Assembly: GCA_010093515.1 (NCBI GenBank)
Contig: MU001679.1
Location: forward strand, 109,628-173,627
Reading direction: 5' to 3'
Length of the DNA: 64,000 nt
DNA from: Lineolata rhizophorae
Taxonomy: Eukaryota; Ascomycota; Dothideomycetes; Lineolatales; Lineolataceae
Shown here: positions 11,322-22,600 of the stretch, one piece after another
Position numbering within the stretch: position 1 is the first letter of the stretch
How the letters are laid out: each line of letters opens with the position of its first letter
Made by a program: the position numbers and the translations under genes
The notes under the pieces: generated by a model
What the model saw: the letters and a program-made list of their open reading frames with translations, nothing else
Database searches by the model: none
What the model was told of the DNA's origin: nothing

Positions 11322-12006
11322 TGTGTGTTGTGCGAGCTAAGTAACGGAGACGGTGTCGGTGTACCTGAATCAAGAGGCATATATGTCTTACCGCGGCTCA
11401 AAAGAGATAGAAGAGTGGCTTTTATTTTCAAGTAGGAGAGCTGATTCAAGACCCGCTGTGTGTTAAGTGTGTGTGTGTCGGACGCCAGGCAGGCAACAAG
11501 TGTATTAGTAATCCAGCTGCTCTTCGTGAATCTGCGGGGTAGAGCACCCGCACATCAGACGCCAACAACACAATACAACACTGCTACTTATCATCAAAAT
11601 TCTTTGAACAGTCATCATTATAGCACATCCTGTGCGACAGGAATGATCCTGACTAGTCTTTGTCTCAGCGAGCTCAGACGGCTTGGCCCTTTGAACCCTG
11701 CCACCGTTCAAGGCTACGCCATGAACGGCCTAGCCCATTCACGGGAGTTTGCTCGGCGATCTCATCTAGCATGGAGAGACTGTGTTTCACATCATGCAAC
11801 GCGTCGCGATTGTCTACAAACCCTGCGACCGCTTTTTTTTTTTTTTTTTGGCCTCTCCTCGCAATTGATTAGCTTTTTGGAGCGTAAACCGCGAAAAAAT
11901 GACCCAGGGCGTCGCGTCGTCGCCATACGGTAGGCGCGGTCAAGGAGTGGGCGATCTGATAACCCATGTCAAATTACTTCGTAAGCCACGCCTGAGTCAT
12001 GTGGGG
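11322..12006. other. Intergenic region with poly-T tract
   Basis: This is the promoter side of the F-box gene. It contains a run of 18 T near 11832-11850 and several open stretches without recognisable composition. No gene is supported. Confidence 0.5.
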
Positions 12007-13246
12007 TCATACGACACTAGACCGGATCAGTGGCAGCTTTGGATCAGAAGTACGAATGCGGGTAGCGACCTTGCGTAAATCTTCACGCCCTACCCGGCAA
12101 AGGGCTGATAGTGACAACAGGGATGTTCGCGATTCGTCTCCCTCTTGATGGACTTTCCAACAGGTTGTCGCTCGACCGGCAACACAAGGCACGCGCTTCA
12201 TGACCTTATCGATGACGAGCCGCTCTATGCGGTTGTCCCGTTCGATCTCGATATACCGCTTGTCCCGAATCCAAGCTGCTCCTTATTCAGTCACAGCAAC
12301 CCGAGGACGGCGGACACGAACTGCAGACTATCTTCGTTGATATCGAATTGCATGGCACAATCCCCCTAAGCTGGTTAAATTCCCACAGCCGCATGCGCGA
12401 TCCACAGAGCGTAAAGCCAAGGACGAAACGGCGACTATCCTAGGCGGCAAGCACCTTCCTCGTATATCGTCCTAGGTCGAGCTATGCTTTGGAGACTATA
12501 TCGGCTAAAGGGTTGTTCTTGAGCTCTCCTAGCACGAGGATCTGCGACTAGCGGTACTTAGAGTCGACGCCTGCGCTCGGGTCATCTACGAAGCCGATAT
12601 CCAAATTGCGGTCGGCCGTAGAGCCTTGTATAAGCTGATAGGGCTGTGCTAGAGGCCGCCGTCGAGGCCTAGAGGCGGGCTAATACTCTTCTACGAAGTC
12701 CAAGAGCTGGTCGGTAAGCCGCGTAAACTAGCTCAAGACGCCGCGTTCCCTCGCTCCTTCGGGCTAGTCCTACCAGCCGCTCTCCTCCTAATATAGCGGA
12801 CTATCCCCTTCTTTGCACTTGTTGAATACGGCCCGCGCTGCTAGCTAGAGACCTACAACGCTTCCGAAGTAGGCCTCGAAGAAACTAGGAACTTCGACGT
12901 ATAGATGTCCTAATTCTTCCTTTAGCACGCCGTCTACGTATTTGCGGTGTTCGGTAGAGTTCGCGAAGCTGCCCGTATTATATAGCTATGGTGTTTATTG
13001 GATGAATAACGCGGGGTAGGGAGGGAGGGTCGATTTAGTAATAACGTCGTAGATAGCATCCCGGATGACTTTATCGGGCTTATCATTGAGGACTATATCG
13101 AGGAGAGGCCTAATCCGGTCGATGTCGAAGTCGTCGGAACTGACCGCTAAGTTAAGTCTCAAGAGGTCGTAGAAGAGAGTCTTGCTCCCATTCTTGGAAT
13201 AAAGAAATCGGGACGCAAGAAGGGTCTGTAGGGGGTAGACAAGCAA
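12007..13246 (-). pseudogene. RIP-degraded FunK1-type fungal protein kinase relic
   Basis: The minus strand reads as a fungal FunK1 (fungal-type protein kinase) protein in decayed form. Recognisable pieces in order are: SKNGSKTLFYDLLRL (near 13200), STEHRKYVDGVLKEELG (near 12945), STADRNLDIGFVDDP (near 12610), SQILVLGELKNNPL (near 12530), RRFVLGFTLCGSRMRLWEFN (near 12420). In another frame follow RYIEIERDN and VMKRVPCVAGRATTCWK (near 12190). At least nine in-frame TAG codons and one TAA fall where Trp or Gln would be expected, plus at least one frame change near 12370. TpA is abundant while CpA and TpG are scarce, the hallmark of RIP. The 5' limit may lie further right (to about 13500). FunK1 genes are often multicopy, which would explain RIP targeting. 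Confidence 0.8.
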
Positions 13247-14445
13247 CCAGGAGATGCTGGATTTCTTTGGACGCGTTAGAGGTGCGCGATAACCTGACTA
13301 GTCTGCATTGCCTTCAGGTCCTACCTGACCTAGCGCTTGCGAGAAGCTAGGAGTACCTACATCCTCGCATATCGAATTAAAAGAGTTGCGAACGCCGTCT
13401 AGTCCTCCGCCTATCGGCTTAGACTAGATTATCTGCGATCGTGACTACTGGCATGTTAGAAAACGCGCAGAAGCTGTCAACAAAGTTGTTCGGACAGCGT
13501 CGCGCACACAAATTGCCGTAGTTCACTTACTTAGAAGAGAGCATAAGAGATTTAGAAAGAAGTGCGATATAAGAAGGGACAGTTAGAGAAGAGGATAGAA
13601 GCGGCGAAGGCGCTATCCGCTAAGAACGGGGGGCTGATCCGGAAAAACATCGGCGTCCTTAGCCAGTCCGAGTATTTCGCCGAACACCAACAGTGTCACG
13701 GTCTACCTTCTGGCAGGCAGAGTAAATGGTGGAGATGCGAATCTCACTAGATGGTTGATTTCAGATCAGAGGCCGGTCGATGGGCGACAGGGGCCGGATT
13801 GAAGGGTCAATCACGATGCGCACGGTGGGCCGAATATGGTGAGTATGAATGAATTGTCTATCTAATGGTTGGATCGAAGTTGGATCCTATAAGAATCCAA
13901 CTTCGATCACGTGACACTCTCCAGTTAAGGGTGGCACCTCCCAATCGTGTCAAGGATCGCACTGAAGTGCGATACTGTGCCAGTCTTTTGGCCAAGTTAG
14001 CTAGTTGCAGGCTAGGGCGTGCTAGTTTTAACACTCGTCTAATAGGATTAAAAGATTATAAACCTTCTATAAGCCTATTAATACTATTTTAATATAGCTA
14101 TATTGGAGGGCGAAGGGCATTTGAATATGCGATCTCAGTTATAACGCATAACACTGGATCTAAAGACTTGAAATCATTTGAGTTCATACTATCCTAAAAT
14201 TCCTGTATGGTTGGTTCGTCCTCGACATTCTACGTCAGGATTGAGTAGCGAAGGAGAATAGGCCCTATGGGAACATCCCTATTCGGCAAACTATGGAGCT
14301 ACAGGATACAATAAGCGGACTTCACTTCACTTTTGGAGAGGTGAAAGGCATCAACATAGCAAACCGCTTCACTGCCGTACCTCCGTGCACCTTTGCTTAA
14401 GCCAATTAAAGCGTGATCCCTTTCATACACTGCAATTCCATTAAC
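13247..14445. other. AT-rich, RIP-like intergenic region
   Basis: The sequence between the FunK1 relic and the RING gene is TpA-rich (for example around 14035-14110) with no supported gene. It probably continues the mutated repeat at least to about 13500. It contains the 14-bp inverted repeat listed separately. Confidence 0.5.
13872..13908. repeat. Perfect 14-bp inverted repeat with 9-nt spacer
   Basis: Arms GATCGAAGTTGGAT (13872-13885) and ATCCAACTTCGATC (13895-13908) are perfect reverse complements around a 9-nt spacer. A CACGTGAC palindromic E-box-like motif follows directly at 13908-13915. It could be a hairpin, the edge of a small inverted-repeat element, or a binding site. No ORF crosses it meaningfully. 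Confidence 0.9.
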
Positions 14446-15532
14446 ATGTGTGATTCCTCGAATTCACCAGATAACACTTCAGCATCGCTAGTGTGGGCAG
14501 ATGATCTATTCTTTCTCTTCCCTCGCAGTATACAAAGTTTGCAAAATCCCAGCTCCACATTCCATCACACTGGCGGACACCATAGACCACTGCATATAGA
14601 AGAGAGTGTGGCATCAACAGACCAAAACAACCAAGATGGCTCCATTCCAGATGTGCCTGGGCATCCCAGAGACGGTGCTAGCTCAGACATCCCCGACCTC
14701 CTTCCTGCCCCCGACTCTGTTCGCCCGCGATATCTGTATGTACTTCCCCTTATAACAACGCCTGCTCTTCTTTAGATCCCAAGGACATGTGCTCTAACCA
14801 CGTAATGGTGCAGCCCCGGCAAGTAAGACCTGCGATAGTTGCACCGATCTTCTCGATGGCGACAATCCCCCCTTGTATCTGTACTGTGGGCATGGCTTCC
14901 ACAACACCTGCGCCGTCAAATTCCTCAACCCGCTTCGCAATGAGCAGCTGACGGCGACATGCCCGGCTTGCAAAGACGAGACGACGACGCTCTGGGAGTC
15001 AGTGCCGCTGTGGGCCTTGTTCGGCTCGGGCCGCGATACATGGCGCTTCAAACCGTACTTCGTTGGCATCGTCATCAAAAATTGCACCATCAACGACTTC
15101 AACTGGGCCGTCGACTTCAAGAAGATTCACTGCAAGGAGATGATCATTATGGTGGGGAAGACAAACATGGCCAAAGCTGTCAGTGCCGGTGATCCGCTCC
15201 ACGAATTCTATCCCAAGCAAATCCTTAAGTCGCCAGAGCCGGGATTTTGGGTCGTCAAGGGCATTTCATGTTTTTCGTATACTTGGGCGCGGCTCTTTTA
15301 CGATGATGCATCCTTGTGGTGGGCCGGAGGCAGTCTGGAGCCTGCAGTGCCGCGCTTGGTTTACCAGTTCATCGCGATGAAGGATCCCGACGAGCCTGAT
15401 TGGGATCCTGCGTGGGAAGATGAAGACGAAGACGAAGACGAAGATGAAGACGATGACGATGAAAGCGACGCCAAGGCGACTAATGCTGCTGCCTTCGAGC
15501 ATAATGGACGACTGAGCGTAACTTCCGGGTAG
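14446..15532 (+). CDS. RING-H2 finger protein with acidic tail
   Basis: Predicted exons 14446-14735 and 14824-15532 give 332 aa. RING-H2 proteins are usually E3 ubiquitin ligases. The finger reads C100-x2-C103-x14-C118-x-H120-x2-H123-x2-C126-x16-C143-x2-C146 (CDSCTDLL...YCGHGFHNTC...CPACK). The C-terminus has a long run of alternating Glu/Asp around residues 292-310. The start at 14446 (MCDSSNSPDN) is preferred, and an upstream in-frame ATG at 14413 also exists. The donor GTATGT pairs in phase only with an AAG acceptor at 14821-14823. The nearby CAG at 14811-14813 would shift the frame, so this junction is uncertain. The region between the RING and the tail is unrecognised. Confidence 0.7.
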
Positions 15533-15838
15533 AGGATACAATGAAAATCAGTTGGAATAGACTATCAAGCATAGGTTACTTCGGGATAGAGGCTGAATAG
15601 AAAACAGACTGGAATAGACTCCACGCTTTCGGGTATCACCATACACTTTTTCGAAATAGAAAGAATGCAACCTGTGAATGGTTTGTTCGAGAAATTATAG
15701 ATGCTTCTGTACTGCCCTAGGTGATTGATAGTACAACATTCAAACTTCGCGTTTTGGTTTCTGCATGGTTACTGGGTGTACGTCCCATTTAAGCTCGAGC
15801 CTTTGGTAACAGTTCTTCTCCTGATCGCAACTTGCCCC
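15533..15838. other. Short convergent intergenic region
   Basis: This 306-bp stretch between the stop of the RING gene and the stop of the cyclase gene is the shared 3' side of two convergent genes. Nothing else is seen. Confidence 0.6.
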
Positions 15839-17147
15839 TCAAAAGATGGCCAAAATATTTGGCGGACTCGCAACGCCTCCAGGGACCTACCAAAGAGTTC
15901 GTCAGTTGGCGATAAGCAACGCATAAACAACGCAAAAGGAGAAAGTATCCACCCACATTGCATGGCTCACTAACGACAAAGAAGGTCCACCTATTTATCT
16001 TCTTACATTCTGCCGCCAGCCCCTCCAAATCAAACATCTCCCCGATCGGACAACCCCAGCCTGACAACAACACCTCGTGCAATGACCACTCGCTCTGCTG
16101 AGACGGCCAGCACTCAAATGTCGGGTGATCGCCCGCCACCGCCGCAAAATGGTCCCAGATCCACTCCAGCATCTCGGGGCTCTGCTCCACGCCCGAGAAG
16201 TGCGGCGGAACCACCTCGGCCAGCACCTTCAGCTCGTCCTTCGGCTTCGTCTGATGCGCCTCCATATACCCACTGCGCAGAATCAGCACGTCTCCCCATC
16301 GCACCTGCGTACCTTGCCACTCCAAGCACTGCTTCAGCTCCTCTAGTTTAATTACGCCCGTTTCGAACGGGTCGTACGGCCGCACGGCCTGGCCTTGCGC
16401 GGCTAGCGCGGCGCGCCACCCGGCGAAGTCGACCAACACGCCGCGGCCCACGATGCCGCGCTCGGCCCAGGCGTGGATGCCATTGACGGTGCTGCTGGGG
16501 GAGGCGTGAATGTCGCCCATGGTGACGCCGTTGTAGAAGCGTTCGGCGTGCTGGTACGCGAAGTGGCGGAGGCCGTCCCCTGGATAGAATGGTGGTGAGT
16601 TCAGGGCTGGGAAAAAAAAAGCTTCGAAACTGAACTTTTGAACGAGATCAGGGACGTAAAAAAAAAAAAAAAAGAAAAAAGGTAAAGTAGAGATCCAAAG
16701 TGCTGGATATATGTAGGAAACGTACACTGGCTGCTGCTCTGCGTGTTGAAGGTCCAGACGTCATCGTTGACTACCCTTGGCGGCTTCGGATACACGTGTT
16801 TGTGGAAGGCTTGACGGCGGAAGAAGGGCATGTCAGCCTGGGCATCTAGGGGCCAGTTCATCGAGATTCTATCAATCGTCAATGAGCATCGGGCAAGTGA
16901 ACAGAGTCCATGGCTAAGAAGTTGAGTAACAGACCGCACGCCGGTTTTGATTTCCTTCGCCGCTTCTTTGACAATGTCATCAGTGAGGCGGTTTAGAGTG
17001 CCCAGCTGGTCATCCTTGCCATATCTAATCGATCCAATGTTACTTCCTGACTGAATGAAGGCTATAGATGACTTACAAGCCCCACGCGGAGAAGGGTGGG
17101 TCATCCTTCCCAAGGGGAAGCTCGGAGAAATTGGGCATCTTGTTCAT
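15839..17147 (-). CDS. Cyclase-family protein (PF04199-like)
   Basis: Five exons read from the minus strand: 17147-17077, 17024-16935, 16868-16726, 16579-15957 and 15886-15839. They give 324 aa with all phases consistent. The family includes metal-dependent kynurenine formamidase and polyketide cyclase-like hydrolases. Recognisable family motifs are WGLYGKDDQLGTLNRLT near residue 22, a RISMNWPLD segment, DDVWTFNTQSSSQWDGLRHF across the exon 3/4 junction, TVNGIHAWAERGIVGRGVL, and the C-terminal NVPGGVASPPNILAIF. The bacterial HxGTHxD metal motif is replaced by QWDGLRH, as I recall for the fungal subgroup, so activity cannot be assumed. It shares a 285-bp promoter with the divergent amidase gene. 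The last intron starts with GTGGGT and keeps the conserved C-terminus. Confidence 0.85.
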
Positions 17148-17432
17148 TATTCTTAACTGTTCCAAATAGCCACCCACTACAACAGCATTTCAACAAGAAT
17201 TGAGGGAAGAACAATATGAATTGAAACCTCATGACGAAAGTGGGGATAAGAGGGGCGCGCACTCCCAATCAGGAAAGGCCCTTGCTCTTGGCATCCTCGG
17301 CTCGGCTTTCCCTCCGGCTCTTGGTGTCTCGCGACTTCGATCCCGCAACCTGTGAAAAAGCTTCGACGGCTGGTTGCAAGCTCGCAACATATTATCGGGG
17401 ATCGACCAGCTGCGGTTGTGCAATGGGGATCC
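17148..17432. promoter_or_regulatory. Shared divergent promoter (cyclase / GatA-type amidase)
   Basis: These 285 bp separate two start codons pointing away from each other, so the region must hold both promoters. No specific binding site is recognised. Confidence 0.6.
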
Positions 17433-19135
17433 ATGTCTCTCCTGCGCCAGGCCGAGCGATGCGTGGCCAACCAGGTGGCCTGGAAGCACCTCAATGCCTT
17501 CATCAGCGTCGCGGCGGCCGACGACGTGCTGCGACAGGCGCGCGAGGCCGATGAGACGAGCAGCAGCGGCAGAGGAGGAGGTGAGTCCTACAATCCACCT
17601 CTAGGGACGGCCCAGTCTCTACTTCGTGTGAAAGATGACTGACGCGGCACAAATCTACCCTAGCGCCGTCCTCGTCGCCTCTCCACGGCCGCTTGATCGC
17701 CCTCAAGGACAACATCTGCACGACCGACCTTCCGACGACGTGCGGCTCCGCCATACTCGCACGCTACACCTCGCCCTTCGACGCGACCGTGACCACGCGC
17801 CTCCGTGCCGCGGGCGCCATCGTCGCCGGGAAGACAAATATGGACGAGTTCGGCATGGGCTCGCACTCGCGTTACTCCCACTTCGGGGGCGTTGCGCAGC
17901 CCGCCTCATCCCACTCGTCCGCCACCTCAACAACGGCCCCCGCCCACCAACTCCCTCCCAACCCGACCGACGCCGCGCTCCTCTCCGCCGGCGGCTCCTC
18001 CGGCGGTTCCGCCCTCGCTGTCTCCACGCTCCAAGCCCACGCAGCCCTCGGCACCGACACGGGCGGCTCCGTCCGCCTCCCCGCGTCCTACGTCGGCGTG
18101 CTCGGCTTCAAGCCGTCGTACGGCCGCGTCTCGCGCTGGGGCGTCGTCGCGTACGCCAACTCGCTCGACACGGTCGGCGTGCTGGCGCCGGGCGCGCGGG
18201 TGGCGCGCGACGTCTTCGCTGCGCTGGACGCGTGGGACCCACGGGACCCGACGAGCTTGTCGGCGCGGACGCGGGTGCGCCTTAGCGCCATGGACGCGAC
18301 GAGGGAACCCAGGGTGCGCCGGGGCCTGCGAATAGGCGTCCCGCGCGAGTACAACATCGCGGAACTGTCGCCCGCGGTGCGGCGCGCGTGGGCGCGCGCC
18401 CTGGAGCGCCTCAGCGCCGCCGGCCACGCCGTCCGGCCCGTCTCGCTGCCCACGACGCGCCTCGCGCTGTCGGCCTACTACGTGCTCGCGCCCGCCGAGG
18501 CGAGCTCCAACCTCGCCAAGTACGACGGTGTGCGCTACGGGAGCCGGGCGGCGGGGCCGGATAGCGGCTCCGTCGCCCGCACCGCTGGCGGCGAGAATGC
18601 TGACGCCGTCGGGGACGACGGGGACGGGGACATCCTCTTCGCCCGCACCCGCGCCGCCTTCTTCGGCCCCGAGGTCAAGCGCCGCCTCGTGCTCGGCGCC
18701 TACACGCTCAGCGCCTCCGCCATGGACAACTATTTCGTGCAGGCGCAGCGGGTGCGGCGCCTCGTCGCCGCCGACTTCGACGCCGTCTTCGCCGTCGCGA
18801 ACCCGCTCACCACCGCGGCTCGGCCGCCTGTACGAAGCGGAGGCGCGCCCGCGGCGGACGACGACGCCAAGGTCGACGTCTTGGTGTGCCCGACGGCGCC
18901 TACGCCGGCGCCGAGACTGGCGGACGTGGAAAGGCTGAGGCCTGTGGATGCGTACACGAATGATGTGTTTACGGTGCCGGCGAGCTTGGCGGGGCTGCCG
19001 GCTGCGAGCGTACCGGTGGAGGGGGAAGGGGAGGGAGAGGACAGCGAGGGTAAGATTGGGATGCAGGTCATTGGGCAGTTTGGGGACGACGGGTTGGTAT
19101 TGGACGTGGCGGAGGTGATGGAGGGGTTGAGGTAG
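17433..19135 (+). CDS. HER2: GatA-type amidase, glutamyl-tRNA(Gln) amidotransferase subunit A
   Basis: Exons 17433-17580 and 17664-19135 give 539 aa, with an 83-nt GTGAGT...CCTAG intron in phase 1. GatA supplies ammonia from glutamine for transamidation of Glu-tRNA(Gln), in mitochondria in fungi. The amidase-signature triad is visible: Lys64 in ALKDN, the Gly/Ser-rich SAGGSSGGS near residues 157-165, and the cis-Ser/Ser pair in [13 protein letters not shown] near 180. [12 protein letters not shown] just downstream of the first Lys is typical of GatA rather than other amidases. A Ser/Thr/Pro-rich insertion of about 22 residues sits between GGVAQP and the Gly-Ser loop. The short N-terminus has basic and hydrophobic residues but no clear presequence. 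The name HER2 follows the yeast mitochondrial GatA homologue. Confidence 0.85.
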
Positions 19136-19603
19136 GTGGGAGGTACGGTGGTGGAAAATCGGTGTGCTTGTTTTAATGGCGCCTTTTGAAGGGCATACGT
19201 ACTTGTATAGGGAAGAAAGTGATGGTCTCATACGCCGGGCTTGGGCTATGCACGCGCTCTGAGAGCTTTTTTTAGAAGTTGATATAGGTGGATATTTGTG
19301 TGTAAGATTATATCCGGGTAGACCGACTCCGAAGTCCGAACTTGTAATGTAACAGTAGTGCAGTAATAAGGGAACGTATGCATTCCCAACAATATCTATT
19401 TACGCCTACCAAAGACTACTTAAGAATGAACCAACCATATTCCTTACTCTTCCACTGCGTTCGCCCGTGAGACCCTATTATGGGGATCTCTAAGCACAGA
19501 CCGGGAACAGTATGCGGCGCTGGTGAGCGATTGATTGAAACCCACAACTCCCAAGGTAACATCCAGTTGCTCTCCAGGGAAGTCTTTGTCCAGCCAAAAA
19601 TGC
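19136..19603. other. Convergent intergenic region
   Basis: This is the 3' flank of the amidase and of the large minus-strand gene. AT-rich, with no further feature seen. Confidence 0.6.
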
Positions 19604-22600
19604 TCACGGCAACTGCCTCGGCTCCACCGGACTAGGCATGCGCCTCTCATAGCGACTCAGAATGTCACGCACACGAGGCCTAGTCTTGGTCTCGATTTCG
19701 AAGGTGCTCTCGCCGTTACTGCCCGCATCGGCACAATGCGCCAGGGGGGTCAGCTCTTCTAGAGAGAGCGGCACCGTCCCGTGGTGGAACTCGATGCCGG
19801 CCGGCCAGGGGGCCCCGCTTGACCTCGTGTGGGTCTCCCTGGGCAGATACTCACCTTCGCCCGACTGGACGCCAGGACATGTAAGTTCGTCGCTTAGTTC
19901 GACCGACCCTTTGCCTTCCACTTCGCTGTCTACTTCCGTGTCGGATCCCTCGTCCCCGGCCTGCTCCACTTCGGATTCTTCTTGTACCACAAGGTTTTTC
20001 GGCGCTTCGGACTCTTGCGCTTCAGAGTTTTCCGGCGTCTCAGGCTGCTCTTGTTCTTCAGGTGTTTGCTGGACATCGGACAGCGATATCCTCCCAAGAC
20101 TGTGGCACAGTGACCCATGGTCCCACAACACCTCAATCGCCTTCTTCTGCATCCACTGCCAATTCCACTGCCTCAACACCTTCATTACCCGATTGTGGTC
20201 TTCACTAGCGACCTCGAGCGGTTCCAACGCAGATATCAGCCTCCATTCCGCCGAGTACATCTCTATGCCCCTGCACATGTCCGGCTCGACTGGCATGCAC
20301 TCCGGCCGGTAGGCTTCGTACAGCGCGACCCACGCGTGGATCGCCCCCGGCGTGACGCACTTGCGATACTCAGAGGGGAAGTCCGCCGCGGCCTGATGAT
20401 GGGCCGGCCAAGGCGCAAACGAGACCAACAACTCCTTGAACGCCGCGATTATACGGTCCTCTTCGTCGCGCTCCTTACGCTGCTGCTCTTGCTGTTTCAC
20501 CGGGTCCGCATCGGTGCGCTCCTGGCGGGCTAGCTGCACGGCGTGGATGAACGCTATGACGTGTTGGACGGCGCGGGGGTAAGTGCACCGCGCGCATGGG
20601 CAATGAGAAGCATAGTTGTGCTCGCGGCTCTGGGCAGAGCTCCACGGTGTGGACAAGACCGGCTCAGGGCTCACTCCTTCATATGATGGAGCCATTTCCT
20701 TCTCGCAGAGGACGATGAACTCGCGGCGACGGCGTGCCATTCGTTCTTCCCAGGCGATGCTGTGCGGGTATGTATTTGTGATAGCGGCGGGTTCATTGCA
20801 GTTCGACCGGTCCTGCTGTGCGGTGGCCGCTGCCTCGAAGCGTTCCCGCTCGAACAGCAGGAGCCATTCCTCTATCGGGATGGTATAGCGGAATCGCAAA
20901 GGCCATTCCTCAATGGAGATGATATAGCCGAACAGCTCTTTGAGCGCCTTTAGGACGAAGTAGTCCCGCGCATCCACGTCCTCATCTACGTCTGGAGCAT
21001 TTCCCGTTCTCCGCGAGGAGTTGCTCTGGTGATTGTTGTTTGCCTTGTCACTCTGCGCCGGCGTGCTTGCGGTAACGTTATCCGATTCCTCTACGCACTC
21101 GGTCGACAGCTGCAGCGACGCACTCTCTTCTGCTTCTTTCAGCTTATACACCCACTTGGCCGGGTCTTCCGGGTTCAGCAAAATGAGCGGCCTGCCCTCT
21201 CCGTCGCGTTCGACAAGATTACACAAGTCCCTGTCCTGCAGCGCCTGGACACCAACTCCCCGGCGAGCTCCAAAACAGGGGAAGTACTCTTGCTTCTCCT
21301 AGGTCAAGAGGTGTTTCCATTTGCGATAGTTGTGTCGCCGCGAGAAGTCCGCTATATCTTCATGCTCCTTCAACAGAGCATTTTTGTACAGCACCCTGTA
21401 ATGCCATATGCGATGCCAAACGGACCCCAAGAAATCGCCCATGTGGTCCGGCCAACGTGCTGCCTCGTCTGCCCTAGCGCAGTAAGGCGTCAATACATCT
21501 TGTAAGTCATCCGCTTCCACGGATATTCCCCACGCATCCCTCAGCCTCACCAAGGCAAACCAGTCCCTTATAGCCTGCGGCTGTATTTGGCCCTGCAGGA
21601 TCAACTTCTCGGGCACCAGCTCCCACCACGGTTTGCCGGTGAAAGGACGTGGCTTGTCCAGCCTTGACGGCGCGTCCTCCCAATCATACTCGGCCGGATC
21701 CCGCCCCGGAATCTGTCGTGGTGACTTCCGACACTTCGCTGCGTGTTGGAGCAAGCTCCGAAAGGCCCGCGATCCCTCGGGGCCCAAGGCGATCTCTTCA
21801 AGCTTGAGCGCAGCTCGGCTGACGTCCTCACTGACAAACTTTGGGGCGTAGCAAGGCGTCGTGCTGGTTGGAGAGGGAGGGGTAGTGCTGGTGCCAGTCG
21901 GAATGCAGCACGGGAACAGACCAGCGGCTGAAGAGGATTCGGCTCTCTTCTGACACTCCTCGTCGTTTTTTTTATCCTGAGTCTCAGCCTCACGCCCTTG
22001 TTCCCACTCTTTCCTATTTCTATTTTTCTTTTCATATGTCCTCTCCGCCGCTAGTTGTAGTACGAACATTTTTTCCGCGGTGGTGATGCCTACATTCCAG
22101 AAGAACCCGTTCTGCCTCAGCGCACGCTCGACATCTGAATCCCACCAGATCTGGTCCCTGGCCCAGCGAACGATCGACACAACATCCGTCCGCTCGGGCC
22201 GTAGGTGGTTATTGAGTAGGTGGAGAAAGATCTCGCGTTCCGTACATGAGTCATTAGCCAGCTTGATTGTGCACATGCCGGGCAGGTAGAACACGATGCC
22301 CTTGTCAGAGGTCAACACCTCTACCGAGTATTTCGGGTCCGTCATAGTTGTGTGAGCAACAAATGTGTCTGACATCCCCACCTGTTTCTCTGAATTACCC
22401 AGTAGTATGAGTTGTTCCTCGCCTGACTGTGTGAAGTCTGCCTTCTTGTCCAAGATTACGGCCTGGTGACCACTCTGCGCGTAAGCTTTAGCACTAGCTG
22501 CCCAACGTGTCTGGTGGCTATCCTTGCCGAAAGGGTTATTGGAGGTATCGATGAAGTCGGAGTTGGCATTGGAACTGTTGGAACTTATAGCTTGTGAGTT

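Noticed and set aside
17927-19231. 434-codon open frame on the minus strand opposite the amidase gene
   Set aside because: It is the GC-rich reverse-strand shadow of a well-supported amidase with all catalytic motifs; the peptide is Arg/His-rich without any domain.
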